From: Mycolicibacterium hodleri
Lineage (GTDB): Bacteria > Actinomycetota > Actinomycetes > Mycobacteriales > Mycobacteriaceae
Assembly (NCBI RefSeq): GCF_006439015.1
Contig: NZ_RCZG01000001.1
Span: 897,557 to 961,556, forward strand
Reading direction: 5' to 3'
DNA: 64,000 nucleotides
The first letter of the stretch is position 1. The number at the start of each line of letters is the position of its first letter. Positions 19,035 to 28,446 of the stretch are shown here, piece after piece. The translations under genes and the position numbers were made by a program. The notes below the pieces were generated by a model. It did no database searches. It was not told the origin of the DNA and saw only the letters and a program-made list of their open reading frames with translations.

Positions 19035-20654
19035 CTAGTGCAGCGGCCGACGCCTGCGACCCATGAAGACGGCCAGGGCGACGGCGCCGATGCTCAGTAC
19101 GCCGCACGCCACGGCGACTGCAATCAGGTATACGTCGCGCTTGTTCATGTCCCCCGGCGACTCCTCCGAGGCGAGCGTCAGCTGGTAGTCACCGGGCAGC
19201 GGCCCAGGCCGCGGATCGTCTAGGCCCGGGAACTGTTGGGTCTTGTGCACTTCGAAGCTGCGTTCGCCGGCCGGGGTCTGCGTCCACTCGCCCCACGCGG
19301 GCGTCACGCCGTCGAGGAGCACCTTCTGCTCGCCGTACTGCCGGTCGGGACCGACGTCGACGATCTTCGACACCCGGAAGGGCTGATAGGTGGCGTCTGG
19401 ATAGCGCACCTGAACGGGAACGTTCGCGTAGTTCAACAGCCGCGGCGGAGGTGGTGGCAGCGGCTGGCCCACACCCGGTAGGTAGCCGCCTCCGAAGAAG
19501 CTGCCCACTGCGACGTCGAGCGCCTGGTTGACCGGGTTGGTGACCAAGGCGGTGAAGTTGTAAGCGGCGTACTGGGGAACTTCGAGGAGGACCCTCGCCA
19601 GCGGCGGGATCCACACCACGCGAGGTGCGTTTCGATAGATGTAGACGATGCGTACCGGGTCGCGGTACGGGTTGCTCAGCACCGGGCGGTAGTACCGGTC
19701 GTACTCGACCCAGTCCGGTCGCCACTGACGCACGTTGCGGTCCCAGTTACCTGCCAGCCGTACCTGATCGTCGTCGCGCCTGTCGTTACCCACGTCGAGC
19801 GGACCCCGGTCGCGGCTCGGCAGGTCGATGATGCGGGAGATATTCGCAATCTCCTGCTTGGGCGCCTCGGGGGGCTTCTCCTCGACGATCTTGGCGGCCT
19901 TGGCGATCTGGACGTCGGCGGCGGGTGCCTCGAGCTTCTGGGGGGCGACCTTCGCGATCACCTTCGGCGTCACCTCTGCGGCCTCTGCGGGTGATGACTC
20001 GGCCGACGAGCGGACGCTCTCGCTGCTGTTTCTCGCTGACTGCGACGAGGATGGCTCGCTCGTCGGGGTAGGCGAGCTACCGTCCGCACCCGACGTGTCG
20101 CGGGTGCCCGACGTCGGGGGCGCCAGCTCGGCCGACGGCTGTACGGATGTCGCAGGCGTTTCAAACGGCGATTCGAACGGCGATTGAGGTTCGCTCGTGG
20201 TCGCCGGATCGGGCGTCGTGGCAGTCGATGTCGTCGACGTCACAGGAGGCGACGAGATGGGCGGCGCGGTCGTGGGCGCTGCGGGGCTGGTTGACGTGGT
20301 GACCGGTTCTGTGGTCGGCGCGACGGGCTCGGCAGCACGCGTCCGTGTCGGCGCCTCGACGGTCTGTTCGACCGTGGGAGTGGCGACGGGGGCCGGCGTC
20401 TCGACGGTCTGCTGCACCGTGGGCACCCCGACGGGGGACGGGATCTCGGCCGCCGTGGTGTTTTCGACGGGCGGCTGGGTTGCCGCGACGGTCGGCTCCG
20501 GCGCGATCGTCGTCGTGGGGACGACTGGTTCGTCACCCGGCTTGGCAAAGGCGGGCGCGACGCCACCCGTGAGCGCGCTTAGAGAGATGACAATGCCCGA
20601 TGCCAGAACGGCGCACGCGGTTCGTCTACGACAAATCTTCACTGGTGCACCCAT
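19035..20654 (-). CDS. Exported Pro/Thr/Ser-rich membrane-anchored surface protein
   Basis: From the ATG at 20654 the protein has 539 residues. A signal peptide (TACAVLASGIVISLSALTG) is followed by about 230 residues of Pro, Thr, Ser and Val repeats, including near-repeats around VEQTVEAPT and VQQTVETPA. A folded domain of about 230 residues follows with many Tyr and Arg-Asp pairs, then a C-terminal transmembrane helix and the basic tail GRRRRPLH. The plan suggests an outer-facing protein whose low-complexity arm spans the cell wall. No catalytic motif seen. In-frame codons upstream to 20720 were rejected because the signal would not be N-terminal. Confidence 0.78.
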   Translation of the reverse strand: MGAPVKICRRRTACAVLASGIVISLSALTGGVAPAFAKPGDEPVVPTTTIAPEPTVAATQPPVENTTAAEIPSPVGVPTVQQTVETPAPVATPTVEQTVEAPTRTRAAEPVAPTTEPVTTSTSPAAPTTAPPISSPPVTSTTSTATTPDPATTSEPQSPFESPFETPATSVQPSAELAPPTSGTRDTSGADGSSPTPTSEPSSSQSARNSSESVRSSAESSPAEAAEVTPKVIAKVAPQKLEAPAADVQIAKAAKIVEEKPPEAPKQEIANISRIIDLPSRDRGPLDVGNDRRDDDQVRLAGNWDRNVRQWRPDWVEYDRYYRPVLSNPYRDPVRIVYIYRNAPRVVWIPPLARVLLEVPQYAAYNFTALVTNPVNQALDVAVGSFFGGGYLPGVGQPLPPPPPRLLNYANVPVQVRYPDATYQPFRVSKIVDVGPDRQYGEQKVLLDGVTPAWGEWTQTPAGERSFEVHKTQQFPGLDDPRPGPLPGDYQLTLASEESPGDMNKRDVYLIAVAVACGVLSIGAVALAVFMGRRRRPLH

Positions 20655-21113
20655 CGTGCAGCCACTCCTTCGTTCTCTCCCCCGACACTGGTCGCGGACC
20701 AGCGGCCTCACGGTGTCCAAACCCCAATTCCTTCACAAGGAACATCGGCAGGTGAATCAATTCGTTACACCCGCGGAGGGGCCGGTGGCACGGCGGCCAG
20801 CAGGGCGCGGGCGTACTGGTGCTCCGGTGACATGTCCCCCAACGCCTAATCAGGCAAACTCTGGCCGGACGTCGGGCAGCGTGCGACGGCGTCTCGCCAT
20901 GCTCGCCAGTTCATGCTGCTGCGCGCAGACACGGCAGTTGAGGGGCGGTTACCGGACCCGCGGGACATCGGCCGGCAGCTCGCGGGCGCCGTCGCCATCG
21001 GTAGTTCTCACCGTTTACGCGCAAACGTTCCCTACCGCCGCCCGTGCCCCTATGCTGGCTATCGATTTGCGGCACCGTCGCCGCGGAGACGTTCAGCTAG
21101 GGGGGCTCGACCA
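20655..21113. other. Divergent intergenic region
   Basis: This 459-bp region separates divergent genes and holds their promoters. The only coding trace is the ABC-ATPase tail at 20765-20845 on the minus strand. A strong ribosome site AGGGGGG at 21099-21105 precedes the GTG at 21114. Otherwise nothing recognisable. Confidence 0.5.
20765..20845 (-). pseudogene. Relic of an oligopeptide-type ABC ATPase C-terminus
   Basis: The minus strand reads ALGDMSPEHQYARALLAAVP followed by a short Pro-rich end and a stop, bounded upstream by an in-frame TAG. This matches the C-terminal signature of oligopeptide/dipeptide ABC ATPases (PxHPYTRALLAAVP), also seen intact in the window near 26900 as EPYTRTLLAAVP. 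Only about 26 codons remain. Chance similarity cannot be excluded. Confidence 0.45.
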
Positions 21114-22577
21114 GTGGGCAAGCATCACAAGACTGCATCGAGGAAGTGGGGACCTTACGTCACCACGGGGATCGCCCTGGAAGCGGCAGCACTGTTCGCG
21201 TTCACCTACGCGACGGACAGTCACGTCGCACTCAATCCTCTGCTGGCGGCCACGACCGCGGTATTCGTCGACGGCACGAAGTCACTCACCGGTCACGAGA
21301 AGGGCATTTCGCCGTATCGGATGACGGACGCTCTGCTGGGCACGTACGACCAAACGCCGACCATCGTCGACACCGACAACAGCGGCCCCAACAAATTCGT
21401 GATCTACCCACGAAGCGTCGGCCCCCTGACCGGATTCGGTGATCCGACCTACGACGTGTCCGAAGGCATTGCTACCGCCAACACCGTGCAGGCGATCCGC
21501 GATGCCCGCAAGGCCAACCCCACCGACAAGATCATCGTGGTCGGGTACTCGCAGGGTGCGGGCGGGGTGGCCGAGGCCATCGGGCAGTTGGAGGCTGACA
21601 GTGCCTTCGATACGTCCAATATCGACTTCGTCCTGGCCGCGAACCCGCGCCGTAACGACGGGGGCATTCTGACTCGCTTCCCCGCCGGGGTCTACGTGCC
21701 GATCGTCGGCGTGACGTTCGGGGGCGGCACGTCGCCGCAGACCAGCAACGTCCTGCAGATCACCAAGCAGTACGACGGCGTGGCCGACGCACCGAAATAT
21801 CTCTTCAACGTGGTCGCGGATCTCAATGCTGCCCTCGGTTACGTCTACCTGCACGGTGGCTACTACGAGACGGTCGATCCCACCGATGTGCCCAACATCG
21901 ATCCCGTCACCGGACAACCCGATCGAATCGTCTCGACCAGCACGAACGCCGCCGGCGGCACGATCACTGACGTATTGGTCAAGGCACCCGTCGGGGGACT
22001 GCCTCTGACCATGCCGCTGCTACAACTCGGGGTGCCGAGAGCCGTCATCGAGGCCATCGACCCATTCCTGCGGGCCGTCATCGAGACCGCGTACGACCGG
22101 CCCGACGGACCAGGTACGTACCCGACCGAGCCCGTTCCATCCCAACTCGCGCCACCGGTGACGCACTGGCTTCCCGACGCCCGTTCCGTGGCCGTGGGTG
22201 CCGCGCAGACCGGTCAGGACCTGCTGCATCTGGTCATTCCGGCGAAACCCGTTGCCGCCAAGGACGTGGGCAATCGGAGCGCACCCGTCGCCGACCAACT
22301 GGACGTAGCAGCCGACACCGGATCCTCGCTCACGCCGAACCCATCCGTGGTCCCCAAGGCGACCCCGTTGAAGTTCGAGCCGCCGCGCGCCTCTAAAGGC
22401 GGCTGGAAGCCCGGTGACCTGCTGCGCCACGTGATCACGCCGACGTCGGTGGCAGACCACTCATCGCAGGGTGCGACGACCACCCCCACACCGCAGTCCC
22501 TCCCCGCGTCGACCGAGGATTCGTCCGACCCATCGGCCGACGCGACTCGCGAATCGACCGGCGCGGCCACGCCGTAG
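21114..22577 (+). CDS. PE-PPE-domain alpha/beta hydrolase, probably exported
   Basis: A GTG at 21114 preceded by AGGGGGG gives a 487-residue protein. The N-terminus has a hydrophobic segment (TTGIALEAAALFAFTYA) after basic residues. Residues about 60-290 form the PE-PPE domain: the nucleophile elbow VVGYSQGAGG places Ser at about residue 146, with later Asp and His positions typical of cutinase-like serine hydrolases. No PE or PPE N-terminal domain is present, so export would use the hydrophobic N-terminus. The last 130 residues are low-complexity Pro/Ser/Thr. Likely an esterase acting on envelope lipids. Confidence 0.8.
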   Translation: MGKHHKTASRKWGPYVTTGIALEAAALFAFTYATDSHVALNPLLAATTAVFVDGTKSLTGHEKGISPYRMTDALLGTYDQTPTIVDTDNSGPNKFVIYPRSVGPLTGFGDPTYDVSEGIATANTVQAIRDARKANPTDKIIVVGYSQGAGGVAEAIGQLEADSAFDTSNIDFVLAANPRRNDGGILTRFPAGVYVPIVGVTFGGGTSPQTSNVLQITKQYDGVADAPKYLFNVVADLNAALGYVYLHGGYYETVDPTDVPNIDPVTGQPDRIVSTSTNAAGGTITDVLVKAPVGGLPLTMPLLQLGVPRAVIEAIDPFLRAVIETAYDRPDGPGTYPTEPVPSQLAPPVTHWLPDARSVAVGAAQTGQDLLHLVIPAKPVAAKDVGNRSAPVADQLDVAADTGSSLTPNPSVVPKATPLKFEPPRASKGGWKPGDLLRHVITPTSVADHSSQGATTTPTPQSLPASTEDSSDPSADATRESTGAATP

Positions 22578-22589
22578 CGGTCGCCGCAG

Positions 22590-23309
22590 TCAGGCGTCCA
22601 TTCGGTCGCGCATCGCCAGGTGCGTCGGCTGCCGGTCCCGTTCGATGTGGGCATAGGCCACCGACTCGGCGACGCGCTCGTTTCCGGACGCGATAGCGTC
22701 GCGCAGCAGCACGTGATCGTGGAACGCCTCATCGGCGGGCAGTCCGCTGGTGAGGAAGAACAGCCAGGTGATGCGGCCGGAGATCGACTGCATCAACCTG
22801 ACCATCAGCTCGTTCGACGACGTCTGCACGACGGCCTCGTGAAACGCGGTGCTAGTTCTGGCGATGGCGTACGCGTCACCACCGGCCACCGTCCGCTGCG
22901 CCTCGTCCAGTGTGCGGTTCAACGCGTCCATCGGACCACCGAGCGAAACCTGCCGCGCCGCGTACCGGGCCGCCCCGGCCTCCAGGGAGAGCCGAACGTC
23001 GAACAGGTCGTCGATGGTCTTGGCGTCCCAACCCGTCACCACCGCGCCCCGCCGCGGACGGGAGTGCACGAAGCCATCCCGTTCCAGCCAGGGCACCGCT
23101 TCCCGAAGAGGAACGCGGGACACGTTCAGTTCCTCCCCGATCCGTTGTTCGGGCAACCTGCTGCCCTGTGGGTACTGACCGAGGATGATCCGCTCCCGAA
23201 CCGTGGAGTAGATGTAATGGGAGAGCGACAGCCGATCGTCAGCCGCCGGGGCGGGCGGAGCGACGGGGGCATTCAGTGCCGCTCCCCCGTCCGGATCCAC
23301 TGTGGTCAT
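22590..23309 (-). CDS. GntR-family (FadR/FCD subfamily) transcriptional regulator of the catabolic operon
   Basis: The 239-residue protein has a winged-helix DNA-binding domain at residues about 28-95 (GSRLPEQRIGEELNVSRVPL) and a helical FCD ligand domain after it, with the DVRLSLEAGAARYAA helix and metal-site His residues in FHEAVV and HDHVLL. It is the last gene of the minus-strand operon, 34 bp after the substrate-binding protein gene. FCD regulators usually bind carboxylate ligands and recognise operators with a GGTATACC-like centre, as in the palindrome at 33632-33653. Probably a substrate-responsive repressor of the operon. Confidence 0.88.
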   Translation of the reverse strand: MTTVDPDGGAALNAPVAPPAPAADDRLSLSHYIYSTVRERIILGQYPQGSRLPEQRIGEELNVSRVPLREAVPWLERDGFVHSRPRRGAVVTGWDAKTIDDLFDVRLSLEAGAARYAARQVSLGGPMDALNRTLDEAQRTVAGGDAYAIARTSTAFHEAVVQTSSNELMVRLMQSISGRITWLFFLTSGLPADEAFHDHVLLRDAIASGNERVAESVAYAHIERDRQPTHLAMRDRMDA

Positions 23310-23343
23310 CTCCCGGGTCGCTCCGCTCCTGCGGTCGGTATGG

Positions 23344-24972
23344 TCACCCCGAGATGCCGAGCAGCGAGAAGTTCAACTCGTTGGCGCCGATGTTCTGGCT
23401 CTCCGGCACTCCGGTGAGCCACTTCTGCGCGAGCACCCAGTCCTTGTTGTAGGACAGGTTGAGGAAGCAGCCGGTCTTGCCGTAGAGGTCGCCGGCCTTG
23501 ACGTAGGTCGCGGTGTCGCCGGTGCCCAGCGCCTGGTCCAGCAGTCCGTTGACCTCCTTGGACTCACAGCCGAAGTAGTTGATGCCGCCGGAGGCATCCC
23601 AGAAGACGTGGCCCCACATGTAGGGGTCGCCACCATCGGGACCGTTGTTGCCGTCGATGAACGCGTCGGGTCCAGTGGGCGGGTCGTTGATCCACCCGAA
23701 CACCGTCGAGGTGTCGTAGCCCTGAGCCGACGCGGTGAGCCCGTCGGTCTGCAGGTTCGCCACGACGATGTTGGCCATGGACTGCGCATTGACGTTGCCG
23801 TTGGCGTAGCCGATCACCAATTTCTTGGGCGCGTTGGCAGGCAGTGCCGCCACGTAACCCTTGAGGGCGCTGGCGTCGAAGGAGATCGCCTGCTTGTCTT
23901 GGACACCGGACCCGCCGGAGATCATGCCCTTCGCGTACATGGTGGTGGCCACCTCGGACCGCTTGCCGAGGACCTGATCCACCAGCGTGGCCTGATCGAT
24001 CGACTTGAGGAACGCGACCCTGGCGTCGGCCGTCTTGAAGAAGTCGTGGCTGGGGTTCACCGTCACCAGCGCCCCCTGCAGGGTGGGCAGGAAGTAGTTC
24101 GACATGTTTGCCGCGTCGGCGTACTTGGCCAGGCTGGACGACGGCAACGCGGCGACGATGGTGTCGACGGTGCCGTTGTCGAAGGCTAGCTCGAGCGCCG
24201 ATTCGTCTGTGTAGACGGGCAATTCGATCTTCTTGAACGGCGACTTGGGGCCCCAGTACCCGTCGTACTGGGTCATTTCGTACTTGACCCCGGTCTGCGC
24301 GGTGGTCAGCTGGTAGGGCCCGGTTCCCAAATCATGGGAGGAGAGGTAGGTCTGGGCGTCGTCGGAGCCGGCGTTGGCCTTCAGCCCCTCCGGCGATTCC
24401 ATTTTCGGACCGAACGGTGAGGCGAGGTAGCTCAGGAACGCGGTGTTCGGCTTGGTGAGGGTGATCACCGCGGTGTAGTCGTCGGGCGTCGCCACGCTCT
24501 TGACGGCTTCGACCATGTAGGAGGCGCCACCTTTGACCGCGATGCGCCGCTTGAACGCGACGTCGACCGCGGCGGCGGTGAACGGGGTTCCGTCGTGGAA
24601 TGTCACGCCCTTTCGGAGGTGGAAAGTGTACACGTCGTTGGTCGCGTTGACCTCCCACTTTTCGGCCAGTCGCGGGGCGATCTCGACGGTATCGGTGTTG
24701 TTCTTGTACTGGACCAGGCCCTCGTAGGCATTGATCATGATCGCGGTGCCGTTGTTGGCGTAGTAGATGTCGGGGTCCGGCGGCTGGCCGATGTCGCCGA
24801 GCAAGCCGACGGTCAGGGTGCCGTCGGTGGGGGCCGCGCCACCACCACCCCCCGACGAGTTCGGAGTGCCCGAGCTACAGCCGGAGATCGCGAGGATCAG
24901 CGTGGCGCCGACGGCGGCGCCCATCCGCATTCTTCTGGTTGACATGGCGAAACTCTTTCTCTCGGTGGTCAT
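23344..24972 (-). CDS. ABC transporter substrate-binding lipoprotein, oligopeptide family 5
   Basis: The 542-residue protein carries a lipoprotein signal with lipobox LAISGC (Cys about residue 32) and the SBP_bac_5 fold, visible in APRLAEKWEVN, FHLRKGVTFHDGTPFTA and the late YANGN segment. It captures the operon's substrate at the outer membrane face and delivers it to the two permeases encoded just upstream. The ATG at 24972 overlaps the permease stop (ATGA); an ATG at 24945 with a good GAGAAAG ribosome site is an alternative giving a shorter signal. Family 5 proteins bind peptides, opines, nickel or amino-sugar conjugates. Confidence 0.9.
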   Translation of the reverse strand: MTTERKSFAMSTRRMRMGAAVGATLILAISGCSSGTPNSSGGGGGAAPTDGTLTVGLLGDIGQPPDPDIYYANNGTAIMINAYEGLVQYKNNTDTVEIAPRLAEKWEVNATNDVYTFHLRKGVTFHDGTPFTAAAVDVAFKRRIAVKGGASYMVEAVKSVATPDDYTAVITLTKPNTAFLSYLASPFGPKMESPEGLKANAGSDDAQTYLSSHDLGTGPYQLTTAQTGVKYEMTQYDGYWGPKSPFKKIELPVYTDESALELAFDNGTVDTIVAALPSSSLAKYADAANMSNYFLPTLQGALVTVNPSHDFFKTADARVAFLKSIDQATLVDQVLGKRSEVATTMYAKGMISGGSGVQDKQAISFDASALKGYVAALPANAPKKLVIGYANGNVNAQSMANIVVANLQTDGLTASAQGYDTSTVFGWINDPPTGPDAFIDGNNGPDGGDPYMWGHVFWDASGGINYFGCESKEVNGLLDQALGTGDTATYVKAGDLYGKTGCFLNLSYNKDWVLAQKWLTGVPESQNIGANELNFSLLGISG

Positions 24973-25961
24973 TCGGCGACAACTCTCGGGTCGGCGAGGG
25001 CCTGCAGGAGGTCGACGACGACGTTGGACAGGACGTAGATCGCTCCCAGCACCAGCGTCACCCCGGCGATCGCCGGGAAGTCTGCGACCGGGATGGACGC
25101 GGCGAGGTAATTACCGATGCCGGGCCAGGAGAAGACCTGTTCGACGACCACGACGCCGGCGAACATGAATCCGAGCTGCAGTCCGGCCATCGAGAGCGCA
25201 GGGCCGATGGCGTTTCGGACGACGTGGTGGAGGACCACCTGCGTTTCACTCAGCCCCTTCGAGCGGGCCGTTCGGACGTAGTCGACGCCGAGGACACCCT
25301 GCAGCGACGACCGGAACACCCGGCCGATCGCCACCGCGGGCGCAATCGACAGCACAACCGCGGGTAGCAGGAGGTGTTGCAGGGCGTCGGCGAACGCATC
25401 GGTCTGACCGTGCAGCACCGTGTCGAGCAGTTGCATGCCGAACGGGCCGGGGTCCTGGAAGTCGCCGACCCCCCTGGCGGGCAACCAACCGAGCTGGCCG
25501 AAGAAGACGATGATGCCGACCAGCGCCAGGAGGAAGGGCGGCGCGGTGGCCAGTAGCAAAAGGACTCCACGGCCGACGGAGGCGCCCGGCCAGCGCAGGG
25601 CACCCGAGAGGGCGTACAACGCCGCCAACGCGAGCGCGACGAGGAACGCCGCGGTGACGAGCTCGGCGGTGGCGGGAAGGTAGGTGGCGATGTCCGCGGT
25701 CACGGGTTGCCGGGTGCGCAGCGACCGACCGAGGTCGCCGGTGAAGATCCCACCGATGAACCGCGCGAACTGTTCGAGCATCGGATCGTTCAGCCCTAGC
25801 CGCTGCCGCTCCGTGGCGACCATCTCGTTGGAGGCGTTGGCTCCGACGTAGGCCCGGGCAGGGTCACCGGGCGACACCGATTGCAGCAGGAAGATGACGA
25901 AGGAGAGGATCAGAAGGATCAGTACGGCGGTCGACAGCCTGCGGATGAGGAAGGACGTCAT
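24969..25961 (-). CDS. ABC transporter permease, DppB type
   Basis: A 330-residue inner-membrane protein with about six helices. The opening TSFLIRRLSTAVLILLILSF and SPGDPARAY near residue 32 are hallmarks of DppB/OppB, and DYVRTARSKGLSETQVVLHH near residue 230 is the EAA loop that contacts the ATPase. The long frame upstream to 26750 mirrors the other permease in a wrong frame, so the ATG at 25961 is used. It lies 2 bp after the DppC-type gene and overlaps the binding-protein gene by 4 nt. Confidence 0.93.
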   Translation of the reverse strand: MTSFLIRRLSTAVLILLILSFVIFLLQSVSPGDPARAYVGANASNEMVATERQRLGLNDPMLEQFARFIGGIFTGDLGRSLRTRQPVTADIATYLPATAELVTAAFLVALALAALYALSGALRWPGASVGRGVLLLLATAPPFLLALVGIIVFFGQLGWLPARGVGDFQDPGPFGMQLLDTVLHGQTDAFADALQHLLLPAVVLSIAPAVAIGRVFRSSLQGVLGVDYVRTARSKGLSETQVVLHHVVRNAIGPALSMAGLQLGFMFAGVVVVEQVFSWPGIGNYLAASIPVADFPAIAGVTLVLGAIYVLSNVVVDLLQALADPRVVAE

Positions 25962-25963
25962 CG

Positions 25964-26863
25964 TTACCTCCGCACCGGTAGGAGGCTGCGGATGGCGTCG
26001 CCGCCGAGGTTTGCGATCAGGGTCAGCAGCAGCACCGCAAGGCCGGGGATACCGGGCACCCACCACTGGCTCAGCAGCTGACTCAGCGTGCGGGCGGTGT
26101 CGGCGCCGAGCTCGGGAGCGGGTGCCTGCTGGCCGAGTCCGAGGAATGACAACGCCGCAAGCAGCAGCACGACGTTGCCGATGTCGAGGCTGGCGGTGAT
26201 GATCGCGGTCGGCACGACGCCGGGCAGCAGGTGGCGCGTCAGGATGCGGGTCCGGCTGACCTTGGCCAGCTTGGCGGCCTCGACGTAGGGTCTGGCGGCC
26301 AGAGCCTTGACCTCTCCGCGCACGATGCGTGCGTAATAGGGCCACCAGACCAGGGCGACTCCGATGAGGGTGTTGGAGAGCCCGGAGCCCAGTGCGGCGA
26401 CGATCGCGATGGCCACCAGGGCTCCTGGCAGGGCCAGGAAGAGGTCGGTGATCCTCATGAGCAGCAGGGAGTCGACCCAGCCCCCGGTCGCACCGGCAAT
26501 CAGGCCGATGGTGCCACCGATGAGCAAGCCACTGGCCACCACGACCAGCGCGCTCAGCCAGCTCACCTGAATACCGATCAGGGTGCGGGACAATAGGTCT
26601 CGACCGATTCCATCCGTACCGAACAGGTGTCCGGGGCTCAACGGAGGCAGGTTGAGGGCACCTACGGGCTGGATCGGGTCGTACGGTGCGAGCACTCGGG
26701 CGAAGAGGGCGAGGAGGGTCACGGCGACGAGCAGTCCCACCAGAACCCACGCCACTGGCCGGGTCAGGTGCGCACCACCGACGGCGACGGGGCGTGAACG
26801 CCAGCGGGGTACCAGCGTCGCTCGGCCCAATCCCGGGTCGCTTCGCTCCTGCCCGCCGATCAT
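25964..26863 (-). CDS. ABC transporter permease, DppC type
   Basis: The 299-residue product has the DppC plan: one N-terminal helix (VAWVLVGLLVAVTLLALFA), then APYDPIQPVG and HLFGTDGIGRDLLSRTLIG, and a five-helix core with the EAA loop RPYVEAAKLAKVSRTRILTR near residue 195. ATG at 26863 overlaps the stop of the ATPase gene (ATGA). It forms the transmembrane channel with the DppB-type partner. Confidence 0.93.
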   Translation of the reverse strand: MIGGQERSDPGLGRATLVPRWRSRPVAVGGAHLTRPVAWVLVGLLVAVTLLALFARVLAPYDPIQPVGALNLPPLSPGHLFGTDGIGRDLLSRTLIGIQVSWLSALVVVASGLLIGGTIGLIAGATGGWVDSLLLMRITDLFLALPGALVAIAIVAALGSGLSNTLIGVALVWWPYYARIVRGEVKALAARPYVEAAKLAKVSRTRILTRHLLPGVVPTAIITASLDIGNVVLLLAALSFLGLGQQAPAPELGADTARTLSQLLSQWWVPGIPGLAVLLLTLIANLGGDAIRSLLPVRR

Positions 26864-28446
26864 GACGCGATCTCCGGTACCGCGGCGAGCAGGGTGCGGG
26901 TATAGGGCTCGCGGGGATCGGAGACCACCTGTTCGGCGAGTCCGAGCTCGACGATTCGGCCGGACTGCATCACGGCGATGCGATCGCCCATCAGTCGCGC
27001 GACGGCCAGGTCGTGGGTGACGAACAGGACGGTCATCCCGATCTTTGCCCTGAGGTCGCGGATGAGGGCCAGCACGCTCTTGGCCAGAGACGCATCCAGT
27101 GCGCTGGTCGGCTCGTCGCACAGCAATACCGACGGCGGGATCATCGTCGCGCGCGCCAGGCCGACGCGCTGACGCTGTCCGCCGGAGAGCTCACCGGGCC
27201 GGGCCTTGGCCACCTCGGGCGCCAGGTCGACCGCGGCCAGCGCCTCGATCACCCGGTTGCGCACCTCGCCACGCGACAACTTGAGTGGGCGCAACCGCTC
27301 CCCGAGTGTTTCGCCGACGCTGAGCCAGGGGGTCAATGACGAGCCCGCGTCCTGGAAGACCATCTGCGGGTCACCGTCGCCGGCCAGCGCGACCGAGCCC
27401 GAGGTCGGCCGTTCCAATCCCGCGACGATGCGCAGCAGCGTCGACTTGCCCGATCCGCTCTCCCCGACGATCGCCAGCGCCTCCCCTGCCGCGATCTCGA
27501 GATCGACACCGTCGACGGCCGCTATCTCGCGGGAGCCGCGTCGGACGCCGAACGTCTTTCGCAGCTCGCGGATGGTGACCGCGGGTTCGATTGGCGCCGA
27601 ACGCGAATCGGTGGTCGCGAATCGCTCGTCGCGGGGCATCTTCAGCGTCAGTCGCGACGCCAGCAGCGAGTGCGTGTACTCGTGCTGCGGAGCCCGCACG
27701 ACGTCCGCGGCCGTGCCGATCTCGACCAGTTCACCGTGATGGAGTACCGCGAGGCGGTCGGCGATCTGGTCCGCGACGCCGAGGTCATGGGTGATCAACA
27801 ACACGGAGCAACCGAAGTCGTCGCGCAACTCGCGCAGCAGATCCAACAGCTGCGCCTGCACGGTCACGTCGAGCGCGGTGGTGGGCTCGTCGGCAACGAT
27901 CAGGCGCGGACGTACCGTCTTCGCGTCGCTGCGCTCGTCCTTGTCCGCCACCGCGATGGCCGCCATCACCCGTTGCCGCAGTCCACCCGAAAGTTGGTGG
28001 GGATACACGCGTAGGCGAAGCTCGGCGTCGCGGACCCCCACGGTCTCGAGTAGCCGCACCGACTCGGCGTCGTCGTGGGTGCACTCGCCGATCTGTCTGC
28101 CGATCCTCATCGTCGGGTTCAGCGACGTCATCGGGTCCTGGAAGATCGCGCCGAGCACCTCCCGCCGCACCCGTCGCAGTTCGTCGCGGCGGGCGTGGAG
28201 CAGGTCCACGCCGTCGACGGTGACCCGTCCCTCCGTCACGGGATGCGATTCAGGAGGAAGCAGCCCGAGCAGGCTGAGCGCGAGAACACTCTTGCCGGAG
28301 CCGGATTCGCCCACCAAGCCCAGGATCTCACCTGGCTGAATGTGCAGGTCGACGTGCTTCAGAACCTGGCTTCGGACCCCGTTGCGCACCAGCGACAGGG
28401 AGAAGTCGTCGACGACTGCGACCGGGCTTGGCGTGGGCTCACTCAC
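26860..28446 (-). CDS. Dual ABC ATPase (DppD-DppF fusion) of the importer
   Basis: One 528-residue polypeptide contains two complete ATPase domains. Domain 1 (about 8-265) has Walker A GESGSGKS, Q-loop FQDPMTS, signature LSGGLRQR and Walker B LIVADEPTTALD. Domain 2 (about 285-525) has GESGSGKST, LSGGQRQR and LLCDEPTSALD. Both keep the catalytic His in ITHDLGVAD and VTHDLAVAR. A fusion removes the need for separate DppD and DppF genes. The GTG at 28446 overlaps the deacetylase-like stop (GTGA). The frame upstream of it to 28869 is a mirror of the neighbouring gene and is excluded. Confidence 0.93.
   Translation of the reverse strand: MSEPTPSPVAVVDDFSLSLVRNGVRSQVLKHVDLHIQPGEILGLVGESGSGKSVLALSLLGLLPPESHPVTEGRVTVDGVDLLHARRDELRRVRREVLGAIFQDPMTSLNPTMRIGRQIGECTHDDAESVRLLETVGVRDAELRLRVYPHQLSGGLRQRVMAAIAVADKDERSDAKTVRPRLIVADEPTTALDVTVQAQLLDLLRELRDDFGCSVLLITHDLGVADQIADRLAVLHHGELVEIGTAADVVRAPQHEYTHSLLASRLTLKMPRDERFATTDSRSAPIEPAVTIRELRKTFGVRRGSREIAAVDGVDLEIAAGEALAIVGESGSGKSTLLRIVAGLERPTSGSVALAGDGDPQMVFQDAGSSLTPWLSVGETLGERLRPLKLSRGEVRNRVIEALAAVDLAPEVAKARPGELSGGQRQRVGLARATMIPPSVLLCDEPTSALDASLAKSVLALIRDLRAKIGMTVLFVTHDLAVARLMGDRIAVMQSGRIVELGLAEQVVSDPREPYTRTLLAAVPEIAS

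Noticed and set aside
26866..26961. N-terminal extension of the DppC-type permease frame
   Set aside because: It is the mirror of the ATPase gene; the ATG at 26863 with ATGA overlap is the natural start.
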